From Halogeometricum rufum (lineage in GTDB: Archaea > Halobacteriota > Halobacteria > Halobacteriales > Haloferacaceae): a stretch of 64,000 bases of DNA. The stretch lies in the NCBI RefSeq assembly GCF_900112175.1, contig NZ_FOYT01000001.1, positions 1,612,001-1,676,000 on the forward strand, in the 5' to 3' direction. Below, piece after piece: positions 51,664 through 59,860 of this stretch (within the stretch, counting starts at the first letter, position 1; each line of letters opens with the position of its first letter). A model generated the notes under the pieces. It was not told where the DNA came from, searched no databases, and was given only the letters and a program-made list of their open reading frames with translations. Position numbers and translations under genes: made by a program.

Positions 51664-54018
51664 ATGGAGCACACCCCGACGAATCAGGCCGGCGGCCAAC
51701 TCGACGCGGACGTGTACGAACACCTCGAACGGACCTCCGAGGCGGTGTTCGCACTCGACACCGAGTTTCGGTTCACCTATCTCAACGGCAAGGCGTCGGC
51801 GTTGCTGGACAGAGACCCGGACGAACTCATCGGGGAGTTGGTGTGGGACGAGTTCCCGGCCGCGCTGAGTTCGACGTTCCAGCGAGAGTACGAACGCGCG
51901 TTCGAGGAGGACGAACACGTGCGGTTCACGGAGTACTACGGTCCACTCGGCCGGTGGTTCGAGGTGGACGCCTACCCCGCGGAGACGAGCCTCACCGTCT
52001 ACTTCCGGGACGTGACGGACCGCCGGAACCGGGAGGAGCGTCTCGAACGCCAGCGGGACCGACTCGACATCCTGGAGACGTTCACGCAGGTCATAAGCGA
52101 GGTGAGTAGCGCCAGCGAGGACGCCATCTCGCGGGCACACATCGAGCAGTTGGTGTGTAGTCGGCTGGTCGAGACGACGCCGCTGAACTTCGCGTGGATC
52201 GGTCGCGTCGACGGCGACGACATCGAACCGTCGGCGTGGGCGGGCGCGGAACACGGCTACCTCGACGAGACGTCGTTCTCCATCGACCCGGAGAAAGAGA
52301 CCGGACGCGGCCCCGCCGGGCGCGCCGTGTCGGAGCGAGAAGTGCAGATTACGGCCGACATCGAACAGTGCGACGCGTGGGAACCGTGGCGCGAGGCGGC
52401 ACTCGAACGCGGGTACCGGGCGTGCGCGTGCGTCCCGTTGGAGTATCGCGGGTCGAACTACGGCGTCCTCTGTCTGTACTCCGACAGCGTCGGCGCCTTC
52501 GGCACCGAGGACGGTCCGACGAACTCGCTGCAACAACTCGGCGACGCAATCACGCACGCCATCGACACCGTCGAGCGTCGGCAGGAGGAACGCGAACTGA
52601 AGCGGCGGCGCGAGGAGTTCAGCACCTTCGTGGACGACGTCGAGGAGTACGCCATCTTCCGACTCGACCCGGACGGTCACGTCGCCAGTTGGAACCGCGG
52701 TGCCGAGGACATCAAGGGCTACTCGGAGTCCGAGGTGCTCGGCAGACACTTCTCCATCTTCTACACCGAGGAGGACGCCGAGGACGGCCACCCCGAGGAG
52801 ATGCTGGCGGAGGCGCGGCGGACCGGGCAGGCCAAAGACGAGGCGTGGCGCGTCCGCAAGGACGGGGAGCGATTCTGGGCGTCGGTCACCGTCTCGGCCC
52901 TGACCGACGAGGACGGGACGTGTCGAGGGTTCGTGAAGGTCGTTCGGGACATGACCGACCGCCGGCGCCGCGAACGCCGCCTCGAAGCCGTCTTCAACCG
53001 GACGTTCCAGTTCATGGGGTTGATGGAACCGGACGGAACCGTGCTGAAGGTGAACGACGCCGCCACGGAGTTCGCGGGCGCGGACCGGTCGGAACTGGTC
53101 GGCAAGCGGTTCTGGGAGGCCCCGTGGTGGGACGCGAACGCGGAGACGGTCGACGGCCTGAAGGACGCCATCAGGTGGGCCTCCGCGGGCGACTTCGTGC
53201 GCTACGAGGCGTCCGGGAGGGACCCCAAGACGGGCGAGGAACTCGTCGTCGACTTCTCCATCACGCCGGTGCGAGACGAACGCGGGGAAGTCGTCCTCCT
53301 CGTCCCCGAAGGCCGGGACGTCACCGACCGAAAACAGCACGAACGGGACCTCCGCCGCGAACGCGAGCGACTGGAGTTCATGAACCGCATCCTGCGCCAC
53401 AACCTCCTCAACGGGCTGAACGTCGTCAGCGCCCGCGCGGAGATTCTCGAAGACTTCGTCGAGGGGCCCGGACGGGACCACCTCGTGACGGTGCGCAACC
53501 GCGTCGAGGAGATGGTCGACCTGGTGGAGACGATGCGGACGTTCACGAAGGCCATCGTCGACAGCGAGTCGCACGAACTGGTGCCGAAACCCCTCGGGAA
53601 GACGCTCGTCCGCGAACTCGAACGCCTCGACGACGACTACGCGGACGTGGTCGTCTCGACGGACGGAGCGATACCCGACGTGGAGGTGATGGCGGACGAC
53701 CTGCTGTCGCAGGTGTTCGAGAACGTCCTCTCGAACGCCGTCCAGCACAACGACAAGGCCGTCCCGCGCGTCACCGTCGGCGTCGAACGACGAGACGACG
53801 ACACGGTGTCCGTCCGCATCGCCGACAACGGGCCCGGCATCCCCGACGAGGAGAAACGCCGCATCGTCGAGAAGGGCATCGAGGGCCTCTCGACGCCGGG
53901 GAGCGGGTTCGGCCTCTACCTCGTGAAGGAACTCGTCGACAGTTACGGCGGCCGCGTGGACGTGACCGACAACGACCCGGAGGGTGCCATCTTCACCATC
54001 ACGTTTCAGACCGCCTGA
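51664..54018 (+). CDS. PAS-GAF-PAS-PAS sensor histidine kinase
   Basis: A 784-residue soluble kinase. Domains: PAS (about 10-120), GAF (130-300), PAS (315-430), PAS (440-560), then the dimerisation helix with phospho-acceptor His579 (ILRHNLLNGLN, the haloarchaeal H-box). The HATPase domain shows N-box NVLSNAVQHN, G1 DNGPGIPDEE and G2 GSGFGLYLVKEL. No membrane segments, so it senses a cytoplasmic signal such as redox, light or a small molecule. It precedes the REC-BAT regulator gene and is its likely partner. The 51664 ATG (MEHTPTNQAG) is preferred over the one 21 nt upstream. Confidence 0.93.
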   Translation: MEHTPTNQAGGQLDADVYEHLERTSEAVFALDTEFRFTYLNGKASALLDRDPDELIGELVWDEFPAALSSTFQREYERAFEEDEHVRFTEYYGPLGRWFEVDAYPAETSLTVYFRDVTDRRNREERLERQRDRLDILETFTQVISEVSSASEDAISRAHIEQLVCSRLVETTPLNFAWIGRVDGDDIEPSAWAGAEHGYLDETSFSIDPEKETGRGPAGRAVSEREVQITADIEQCDAWEPWREAALERGYRACACVPLEYRGSNYGVLCLYSDSVGAFGTEDGPTNSLQQLGDAITHAIDTVERRQEERELKRRREEFSTFVDDVEEYAIFRLDPDGHVASWNRGAEDIKGYSESEVLGRHFSIFYTEEDAEDGHPEEMLAEARRTGQAKDEAWRVRKDGERFWASVTVSALTDEDGTCRGFVKVVRDMTDRRRRERRLEAVFNRTFQFMGLMEPDGTVLKVNDAATEFAGADRSELVGKRFWEAPWWDANAETVDGLKDAIRWASAGDFVRYEASGRDPKTGEELVVDFSITPVRDERGEVVLLVPEGRDVTDRKQHERDLRRERERLEFMNRILRHNLLNGLNVVSARAEILEDFVEGPGRDHLVTVRNRVEEMVDLVETMRTFTKAIVDSESHELVPKPLGKTLVRELERLDDDYADVVVSTDGAIPDVEVMADDLLSQVFENVLSNAVQHNDKAVPRVTVGVERRDDDTVSVRIADNGPGIPDEEKRRIVEKGIEGLSTPGSGFGLYLVKELVDSYGGRVDVTDNDPEGAIFTITFQTA

Positions 54019-54038
54019 CAGTGCGTTCGACGAAGATT

Positions 54039-54052
54039 TTAACGTCCGTTAA
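54039..54052 (+). promoter_or_regulatory. palindrome TTAACG-TC-CGTTAA between kinase and regulator genes
   Basis: A 14-bp palindrome with 6-bp arms and a two-base centre, in an AT-rich spacer, followed by a T-run (54053-54057). It lies 21 nt after the kinase stop and about 40 nt before the regulator's TATA box. It could be an operator for the HTH regulator downstream or part of a transcript end. Confidence 0.5.
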
Positions 54053-54088
54053 TTTTTCCGTGGTGTTAAATTCGACTCACCAATGGTC

Positions 54089-54099
54089 AAATATATATC
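54089..54099 (+). promoter_or_regulatory. strong TATA box of the REC-BAT regulator gene
   Basis: AAATATATATC, the most AT-rich box in the window, 29-39 nt before the ATG at 54128. The regulator is therefore transcribed from its own promoter rather than only by read-through from the kinase gene. Confidence 0.75.
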
Positions 54100-54127
54100 T
54101 GTGGGGGCAGTCTGAAACGCTATCAAC

Positions 54128-55936
54128 ATGTCCACAGAACGTTCGCTGGGCGACGACGGCGAGAATCGCTCAGCGAAGCCGGTCGTTCTCGTCGTCGACG
54201 ACGACGAGGACCTGGCGGACACCTGCGAATACTGGCTCCGCGACGACTACGAGGTCCGCGTCGCGTACGGCGGCGAGGACGCCCTGTCGCAGGCGGACGA
54301 GACGGTAGACGTCGTCCTCCTGGACCGTCGGATGCCCAACCTGTCGGGCGACGACGTCCTCGAACGCCTCCGAGAGCGAGGGCTCGACTGCCACGTCGCG
54401 ATGATGACGGCCGTCGAACCGGACACCGAAATCGTCGACATGCCGTTCGACGACTACCTCGTGAAGCCGGTGACGAAGACGGACGTCCGCGAGGCCGTCG
54501 AGGAACTGGTCGTGCGGTCGGAGTTCGACGAGGAGGTCCGGGAGTTCTTCGCGCTCGAATCGACCGAGGCGGCCCTGGAGACGCGCGACGTGGAGGACCT
54601 CCGCGACCCGGAGGCGTTGAACGAACTCCGCCAACAGGTGGAGACGGTTCGACGGGGACAGGAGGACGAAATCGAGCGTCGCCAGCGCCAACTCGACCGC
54701 CTGCACCACATCAACGACCTGCTCAGAGAGGTCGACAGGGCGCTCGTGGACGCCACGACGCGCGAGGAGATAGAGGAGACGGTGTGCGAAGCGCTCGCGT
54801 CGTTCGACTCCTACCTCGGCGCGTGGGTCGCACGCTACAGCGACACGGTCGACACGGTCAGTTGCCGGACCGCCGCGGGCATCACGCTGCCCCGCCTCGA
54901 CGGACAGACGGACGCCGTCACGCCTCTCGTTCGTTCGGCCCTGCAGGACCTCGACGCGGTACTCGTCGAACGCGTGGACGCCGACCACTTCCGGGCGGTG
55001 TTCGAGTCCGACGAGGGGTCCGCGACGGACCTGTCGCCGGAGCGCCTCTCCGCCATCGTCGTCCCCATCGCCTACCGCGACACCGCGTACGGCGCGCTCG
55101 TCGTCTACACCGACGGCGAGGAGTCGTTCGACGACGACGACAGGGCGGTGTTCGACGAACTCGGCGCGACCATCGGTCACGGTATCAACGCCGCCGAGTC
55201 CAAGCGCCTCCTCTACAGCGACACGGCGGTGGAACTGGAGTTCACGCACGGTGACCGCGGCGACCTGTTCGTGGACCTCTCGGCGGCCGTCGGCGCGCGC
55301 GTCTCGTTGCAGGGGTTCTCCCCCGCCGCCGACGGCGGCATCTCCTGTTACGTCAGCGTCGAGGGAGCCGCCGCCGACACCGTCCTCGAGTACCTCACCA
55401 CGCACGACGACGTCGAACACGCGCGGACCATCACCGACACGCCCGAGAAGTCGCTGTTCGAGTTTCGCGTCGCGGACTCGACGGTGCTGGTCCCCCTCGT
55501 CGAGTTCGGCGCGAGCGTCGACACCCTGACGGCCGCCGACGGGGACGGGTCGCTCGTCGTCACCGTCTCGCCGGAGGCGGACCTGCGCGTCCTGAGCGAC
55601 ACCCTCCAGTCGGCGTTCCCCGCGATGGAAGTCGTCGCCAAGCGCGAAGTCGAGCGCTCGGTCCAGTCGACGGAGACGTTCAAGCGCGAACTGGAGGACA
55701 AACTCACGAACAGACAGCGGGACGTGTTGGAGACGGCGTTCGTCTCGGGCTACTTCGACTGGCCGCGCGGGAGCACGGCCGAGGAGGTGGCCGAGTCGCT
55801 CGGTATCTCCGCGCCGACGTTTCACGAACACTTGCGCGCGGGCGAGCAGAAACTGATGGCGACGTTCTTCGAGGAGACGGCCGAATCGTCCGCGGACGAA
55901 CGGCGGCAGATAGCGGACTCGGCGAACCGCGACTGA
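54128..55936 (+). CDS. REC-HalX-GAF-BAT-HTH response regulator (bacterio-opsin activator type)
   Basis: A 602-residue regulator. A receiver domain (about 18-130) has acidic residues in VVDDDED and phospho-acceptor Asp69 (LLDRRMP). A HalX-like coiled coil (about 150-190) and a GAF domain (195-360) follow, then a BAT beta-domain (365-520), and a C-terminal HTH_10 (LTNRQRDVLETAFVSGYFDWP, EVAESLGISAPTFHEHLRAGEQK). BAT-family proteins activate membrane-protein and phototrophy genes; the target here is unknown. The kinase upstream probably phosphorylates it. Confidence 0.92.
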   Translation: MSTERSLGDDGENRSAKPVVLVVDDDEDLADTCEYWLRDDYEVRVAYGGEDALSQADETVDVVLLDRRMPNLSGDDVLERLRERGLDCHVAMMTAVEPDTEIVDMPFDDYLVKPVTKTDVREAVEELVVRSEFDEEVREFFALESTEAALETRDVEDLRDPEALNELRQQVETVRRGQEDEIERRQRQLDRLHHINDLLREVDRALVDATTREEIEETVCEALASFDSYLGAWVARYSDTVDTVSCRTAAGITLPRLDGQTDAVTPLVRSALQDLDAVLVERVDADHFRAVFESDEGSATDLSPERLSAIVVPIAYRDTAYGALVVYTDGEESFDDDDRAVFDELGATIGHGINAAESKRLLYSDTAVELEFTHGDRGDLFVDLSAAVGARVSLQGFSPAADGGISCYVSVEGAAADTVLEYLTTHDDVEHARTITDTPEKSLFEFRVADSTVLVPLVEFGASVDTLTAADGDGSLVVTVSPEADLRVLSDTLQSAFPAMEVVAKREVERSVQSTETFKRELEDKLTNRQRDVLETAFVSGYFDWPRGSTAEEVAESLGISAPTFHEHLRAGEQKLMATFFEETAESSADERRQIADSANRD

Positions 55937-56060
55937 GGAGTCGGGCGTCGCGGAGGCGGGAGCGCGCGGTCACGACGGGTCGACGCGACGCTCGTTGGTC
56001 CTTCGGACGAGACGGTATCAGAACGAGCGACTGCTCCCGACGCGGCACGTCGCCGTCGAG

Positions 56061-56465
56061 TCAGTGCTGTGGGGGTTCGGAGGCGGACGCGAGGTCCGAG
56101 ACGGCGTCGAGGAGTTCGTCTCGGGAGATGGGTTTCGTGAGGTGCGCGTCGAAGCCGAGTTCGGACACCTCCGGGCCGAACTCCTCGACGCTGGTCGCCG
56201 TGAGGAGGGCCACCTGCGCGTTCGCCTCCGCCTCGCGGAGTCGTTCGAGGACGCGTTCTCCGGAGAGGCCCGGCATGCGCCGGTCGAGGAGGACCACGTC
56301 GACGGACGGACCGAACGCGCTGACCGCCTCGTGGCCGTCGTAGGCGGTCCGCACGCGGTAGTCGTCGGACAGCCACACGGCCATGCTGTCCGTCAGGGCG
56401 GCCTCGTCGTCTGCGACGAGGACGGTGGGGCGTTTCGTCGGCACGTCAGCTGATGTGAGGGTCAT
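56061..56465 (-). CDS. stand-alone receiver-domain response regulator
   Basis: A 134-residue single REC domain with VLVADDEAALTD (metal-binding acids), phospho-acceptor Asp61 (VVLLDRRMPGLSGERVLERLRE) and the C-terminal Lys of HLTKPISRDEL. It shares the LLDRRMP-x-LSG-x2-VLERLRE stretch with the REC domain of the BAT regulator on the opposite strand, so the two are related. It lacks the HalX tail. Without an output domain it may relay phosphate or compete for the kinase. Start 56465 (MTLTSADVPTKRP) is preferred to the longer option. Confidence 0.9.
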   Translation of the reverse strand: MTLTSADVPTKRPTVLVADDEAALTDSMAVWLSDDYRVRTAYDGHEAVSAFGPSVDVVLLDRRMPGLSGERVLERLREAEANAQVALLTATSVEEFGPEVSELGFDAHLTKPISRDELLDAVSDLASASEPPQH

Positions 56466-56570
56466 GGGTACGATGAATCCACCGGAGTTCGGCACCGTCG
56501 CTCGGGGTCGCCCGTGTATCTATCGAGCGGTGGGGCGAGCGGTCGCCGGACGATACGGGGGCGGATTCGG

Positions 56571-56771
56571 TCACGCGTCGTTCATTCGTTGGCTGGTCTC
56601 GTCACCGCACTTGACGCACTCCGTCACGCGGTACGGCTCCCGCGAGAACTCCTGATTGGTTTGCTTCGAACTCTCAGTCTTCAGTTCGATGGAGACGTCG
56701 TGCGCGGTTCGGACGCCACAGTTGTCACAGTACTCCGTCAGCTCGGTAAGTCCCGGTTCACTCTTCGACAT
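56571..56771 (-). CDS. 66-residue zinc-beta-ribbon protein
   Basis: A 66-residue protein with two knuckles, C-x2-C at CDNCGVRTAH (near residue 15) and C-x2-C at CVKCGDET (near residue 52), typical of a zinc beta-ribbon. The ATG at 56771 (MSKSEPGLTELTE) is preferred over one 30 nt upstream. The pattern resembles haloarchaeal DUF7835-like proteins. Its role is unknown; it is isolated between the receiver gene and an HTH regulator gene. Confidence 0.82.
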   Translation of the reverse strand: MSKSEPGLTELTEYCDNCGVRTAHDVSIELKTESSKQTNQEFSREPYRVTECVKCGDETSQRMNDA

Positions 56772-56866
56772 TGTGATTCGCCACCTACGGATAGCGGCCA
56801 CGCGGGCATAGACAGTCGGCCTAAGCCGTTAGGGAGCGCCCGAACCGGCACGAAAAATAGCCCGTC

Positions 56867-57280
56867 TCACTCGGACGTCGCGACTTCTGCCTGCGGAGCC
56901 TCCTCTTCTCGCTCGTACTTGTCGCGGAACTCCTGGATGAGCGTCCCCATCTTCGCGTACCAGTCGTTGAGCATCCGCTGCATGTCGTCTGCGACTTCGT
57001 CCGGGTCTGTCGGTCGGTAGACGTGGTAGTACCCACCCTGGTCGTAGTTGACCTGCTCCTTCTGGACGAACCCCGTCTGCAGGAGTCGCTGGATAGCCCG
57101 ATAAGCCGTCGAACGTTCGCGCTCGACGCTGTCGGCTACCTCGTCCACGGTCAGCGGTTCGGCTGACTCGACGAGCGTTCGGAACACTTCCTTGTCCAGT
57201 TGTTTGAGGCCGTGAAGACACTCCAAGAGCCCCTCGCACTCCATGTCGGCCTGGAGATATTCGGCCATCGAATCGGGCAT
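56867..57280 (-). CDS. winged-helix transcriptional regulator (TrmB/MarR-like) of the sulfur island
   Basis: A 137-residue regulator. A short N-terminal helix precedes a winged helix (LKQLDKEVFRTLVESAEPLTVDEVADSV, recognition RERSTAYRAIQRLLQTG, wing VNYDQGGYYHVY). A C-terminal helical dimerisation segment (VADDMQRMLNDWYAKMGTLI) and an acidic tail follow. Related haloarchaeal genes commonly sit beside YeeE/YedE transporters, as here, so it likely senses reduced-sulfur or persulfide stress. Its start is 136 nt after the end of the YeeE gene at 57417, in the same direction. Confidence 0.85.
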   Translation of the reverse strand: MPDSMAEYLQADMECEGLLECLHGLKQLDKEVFRTLVESAEPLTVDEVADSVERERSTAYRAIQRLLQTGFVQKEQVNYDQGGYYHVYRPTDPDEVADDMQRMLNDWYAKMGTLIQEFRDKYEREEEAPQAEVATSE

Positions 57281-57305
57281 ACTCGTCGTTTCTTGGGAGT
57301 CCGCG

Positions 57306-57314
57306 GTAAAAAGG
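57306..57314 (-). promoter_or_regulatory. TATA box of the HTH regulator gene
   Basis: CCCTTTTTAC on the minus strand about 26-34 nt before the regulator start; the same shape as the rpa1 box. Confidence 0.6.
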
Positions 57315-57416
57315 GTTTGTTTGAACGGTACAACACTGACCCAACCGCGTCAGACGGTGCGAACGCCGTTCGCCGGAGCCGTCCGGCGCGGCGGTCCGCC
57401 CGGCCAGTCGCGCGGG

Positions 57417-57908
57417 TCAGTCGGCCGACGTCGCCGCGGCGTCGTCGGACGACCCGAGCGCGGTCCGGAGATACCCCTGCGCGTACGCCCCGAGGAACAT
57501 CCCGCCGATGGCCCAGAGGATGGGGACGTTACCGACGCCGAGGCTGGCGTAGGCCGCGCCCGGGCAGATGCCCGAGAGTCCCCAGCCGACGCCGAAGACG
57601 GCGCCGCCGAAGAGGACGTTCCGGTCGAACGACTTCTCGCGGCGTTCGTACGGCCGGCCGGTGAGCGGTGCGCCGCGCTTCAGTCTGACGCCGACGGTGA
57701 AGACGACGGCGGTGACGGCGGCGGCGCCGCCCATCACGAACAGGAGGCCGAAGTCCTCGAACTGCAGGAAGTTCAGGACGACTTCGGGCCGCGCCATCCG
57801 ACTCAGGCCGAGGCCGAACCCGAACACCAGCCCGCCGACGAAGATGACGGGGAGGAACAGGGGGTGAGCGTCGTCCTGCGCCGGACGGACGCCGTTCTCG
57901 GCGCTCAC
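57417..57908 (-). CDS. YeeE/YedE-family half-transporter (second half)
   Basis: A 163-residue membrane protein with about four helices and the family motifs FGFGLGLSRMARPEVVLNFL and WGLSGICPGAAYASLG, the latter carrying the conserved Cys that relays thiosulfate or sulfide-type substrates. It corresponds to the C-terminal half of full-length YeeE/TsuA. The GTG at 57908 overlaps the preceding gene's stop (GTGA), so the two halves are co-translated and probably assemble together. It probably moves a sulfur compound across the membrane. Confidence 0.88.
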   Translation of the reverse strand: MSAENGVRPAQDDAHPLFLPVIFVGGLVFGFGLGLSRMARPEVVLNFLQFEDFGLLFVMGGAAAVTAVVFTVGVRLKRGAPLTGRPYERREKSFDRNVLFGGAVFGVGWGLSGICPGAAYASLGVGNVPILWAIGGMFLGAYAQGYLRTALGSSDDAAATSAD

Positions 57909-58468
57909 GGCGACACCCCCAGCGCGGCGACGAGTTGCGCCGTCCCGATGGCGAGGAGCATGAACGTGGCGACGTTGGCGATGGAGGTGTTCGACCCCGA
58001 CCCGATGCCGCAGACGCCGTGGCCGGAGGTGCAACCCTTGCCGAGGCGCGTCCCCGCGCCGACCAGCGTCCCGCCGACGAGGAGCCGCCACGGTTGGACC
58101 TCGGTCGTCCACCCGCCGGGACCGAGCGTCAGGGCGTAGACGGCCGCGCCGAGGACGATGCCGACGGTGAAGACGACGCGCCAGTCGCGCGAGCGGACGT
58201 ACTTCCCCTTGTTGAACCGCGGGACGTTCGAGACGTACGACAGCGTCGATTCGAGGAACGTGCTCGCGCCGGCGATGATGCCCGTCGAGAGGTAGATGGC
58301 GGACGCGCCGAGGCCGATGAGGACGCCGCCGAGGGCGTAGTGAACCCAGCCGTTCGGGAACAGGTCGGCGACGCCGACGGACAAGAGGTCGGCGACGCCG
58401 ACGGACAAGAGGTCGGCGACGCCGGCGAGCGGAACGGCGGCCACGGCGGCGAGTGAGAGACCGGACAT
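57905..58468 (-). CDS. YeeE/YedE-family half-transporter (first half)
   Basis: A 187-residue membrane protein with about five helices and the motifs LIGLGASAIYLSTG and GAGTRLGKGCTSGHGVCGIG, whose Cys residues match the sulfur-relay Cys of YeeE proteins. It corresponds to the N-terminal half of full-length YeeE. The first 38 residues hold a tandem repeat (VADLLSVG). Upstream lies the rhodanese-MBL gene, whose stop is six bases from this start. Confidence 0.88.
   Translation of the reverse strand: MSGLSLAAVAAVPLAGVADLLSVGVADLLSVGVADLFPNGWVHYALGGVLIGLGASAIYLSTGIIAGASTFLESTLSYVSNVPRFNKGKYVRSRDWRVVFTVGIVLGAAVYALTLGPGGWTTEVQPWRLLVGGTLVGAGTRLGKGCTSGHGVCGIGSGSNTSIANVATFMLLAIGTAQLVAALGVSP
58362..58424 (-). 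repeat. 24-bp perfect tandem repeat (2.6 copies) at the 5' end of the YeeE gene
   Basis: Two perfect 24-bp units (58362-58385, 58386-58409) and a 15-bp partial third. Each encodes an eight-residue VADLLSVG-type unit in the first hydrophobic stretch. DNA-level identity points to recent slippage; copy number may vary between strains without changing frame. Confidence 0.85.
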
Positions 58469-58474
58469 CGTCGC

Positions 58475-59650
58475 TCAGTCGGCCGTCCCCGCGGCGCAGT
58501 TGTTCGGGCCGAGTTCGAGCGTGAACGCCTCGTCGTCGTCCACGTCGGTCCGGCCGAGGTTCGTCTCGATTATCTCCTCGTAGTTCGCCGGCCGCGGCGG
58601 CATGTCCGAGAGGACGTAGTCGACGAACGCCTCGCGGTCGTACCGGAGCGCGTCCATGCGCGCGGTCAGTTCTCCGAGGGAAGCCGTGTACGTGCCGTCT
58701 TCGTGCGCGGCCGCCCCGCCCGACGTGTGAGCCGGAGCGATGCGCGTATCATCGGGGAGGGGGCGAATCCGCTCCTGGAGCGTCTCGTACAGCGTCCGCG
58801 CCGCGTCGCGAGCGCCCGCCTCGCCCTCCTCCAGGTCGGGTCGAGCCACGCTGTCGGTGAACAGGCCGTCGCCGGTCAGGAGCACGTCGCCGACGCGGAC
58901 GGAGGTCATCCCGGAGGTGTGCCCGGGGGTCGCCATCGCTTCGAGCGCCGCGTCGCCGACGGTGAGTTCGTCGCCGTCCTCGACGAGGACGTCCGCGTCG
59001 TAGGCGACGCCGCGGGCCGCCGCGGCGGCCGAGAGGACCGTCTTCGCACCCGTCGCCGCGGCGAGTTCGCGCAGTCCGCTGACGTGGTCGGCGTGGACGT
59101 GCGTGTCGACGACGTACTCGATGCTCGCGCCGTACTCGCGGGCGTCGGCGACGTAGCGGTCGGTGAACGCGCGGAGGGGGTCGACGACGGCCGCCTCGTC
59201 GCCCGAGACGACGAGGTAGGCGAGACACCCGCTGGACGGTCGGTGGTACTGGCCGACGGTCCCGTCGAAGTCGGTGTCGAGTTCGGCGTACTCGTAGAGG
59301 CCGGCCCAGCCCTCCATCCCGTCTTCGAGGACGACGGCGTCGTAGCCCGCCTGCCGGAGTTTCCCGGCGACGAACTCGCTGGTGTGGGCGACGGCGCAGA
59401 GGACGACGAACTCCTCGTCCTCGGGCAGGCCGGCGACGAGTTCGTCGGTCAGTTCGGCGTCCAGATACTCGGTGTACGAGCGGTTGACGTGTGTCGCGGT
59501 GGGGGCGTCGATGCGCCACTCCTCGTGCTTCTCCGGCGGGCGGGTGTCGAGAAGGACGAGTTCCTCGCCGGCGTCGAGTCGCGCCTTCAGCGACTCCGCC
59601 GAGATAGCCGGCACCTCGACGTCCAAATCGGGGAGGTCTGGCAGACTCAT
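58475..59650 (-). CDS. rhodanese-metallo-beta-lactamase fusion, persulfide dioxygenase-like
   Basis: A 391-residue fusion. Residues 1-120 form a rhodanese domain with active-site Cys85 (VVLCAVAHTSEF). Residues about 130-391 form an MBL domain with THVHADH (His184, His186, Asp188, His189), GHTSGM and LLTGDGLF. The MBL resembles ETHE1/CstB persulfide dioxygenases, which oxidise persulfide with a mononuclear iron. CstB carries the MBL first; here the order is reversed. It probably detoxifies persulfide with the YeeE pair encoded next. A TTAAGG box lies 31 nt upstream of the ATG. Confidence 0.9.
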   Translation of the reverse strand: MSLPDLPDLDVEVPAISAESLKARLDAGEELVLLDTRPPEKHEEWRIDAPTATHVNRSYTEYLDAELTDELVAGLPEDEEFVVLCAVAHTSEFVAGKLRQAGYDAVVLEDGMEGWAGLYEYAELDTDFDGTVGQYHRPSSGCLAYLVVSGDEAAVVDPLRAFTDRYVADAREYGASIEYVVDTHVHADHVSGLRELAAATGAKTVLSAAAAARGVAYDADVLVEDGDELTVGDAALEAMATPGHTSGMTSVRVGDVLLTGDGLFTDSVARPDLEEGEAGARDAARTLYETLQERIRPLPDDTRIAPAHTSGGAAAHEDGTYTASLGELTARMDALRYDREAFVDYVLSDMPPRPANYEEIIETNLGRTDVDDDEAFTLELGPNNCAAGTAD

Positions 59651-59860
59651 GTAGGTACCCCGACTACTGGACACGCGCCCTTAAGGATTTCCAAGGTTGT
59701 GTGCAGAGAGCGAAATACTGCGTCTGTTCTCCGTCTCGCGTAGCGTCACGCATCGGTCCGTGAGCCGACCTCCGCGGCCCTCGTATCAACAAGCTGTCTG
59801 GTTTCGCGACTCTCCGGAGCGAGGGGTATTGTTCGGAGCGGACAACTACTCGCCGGGCGG

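Noticed and set aside
54019-54127. AT-rich spacer with palindrome considered as a replication origin
   Set aside because: No origin recognition box arrays and no cdc6/orc gene nearby.
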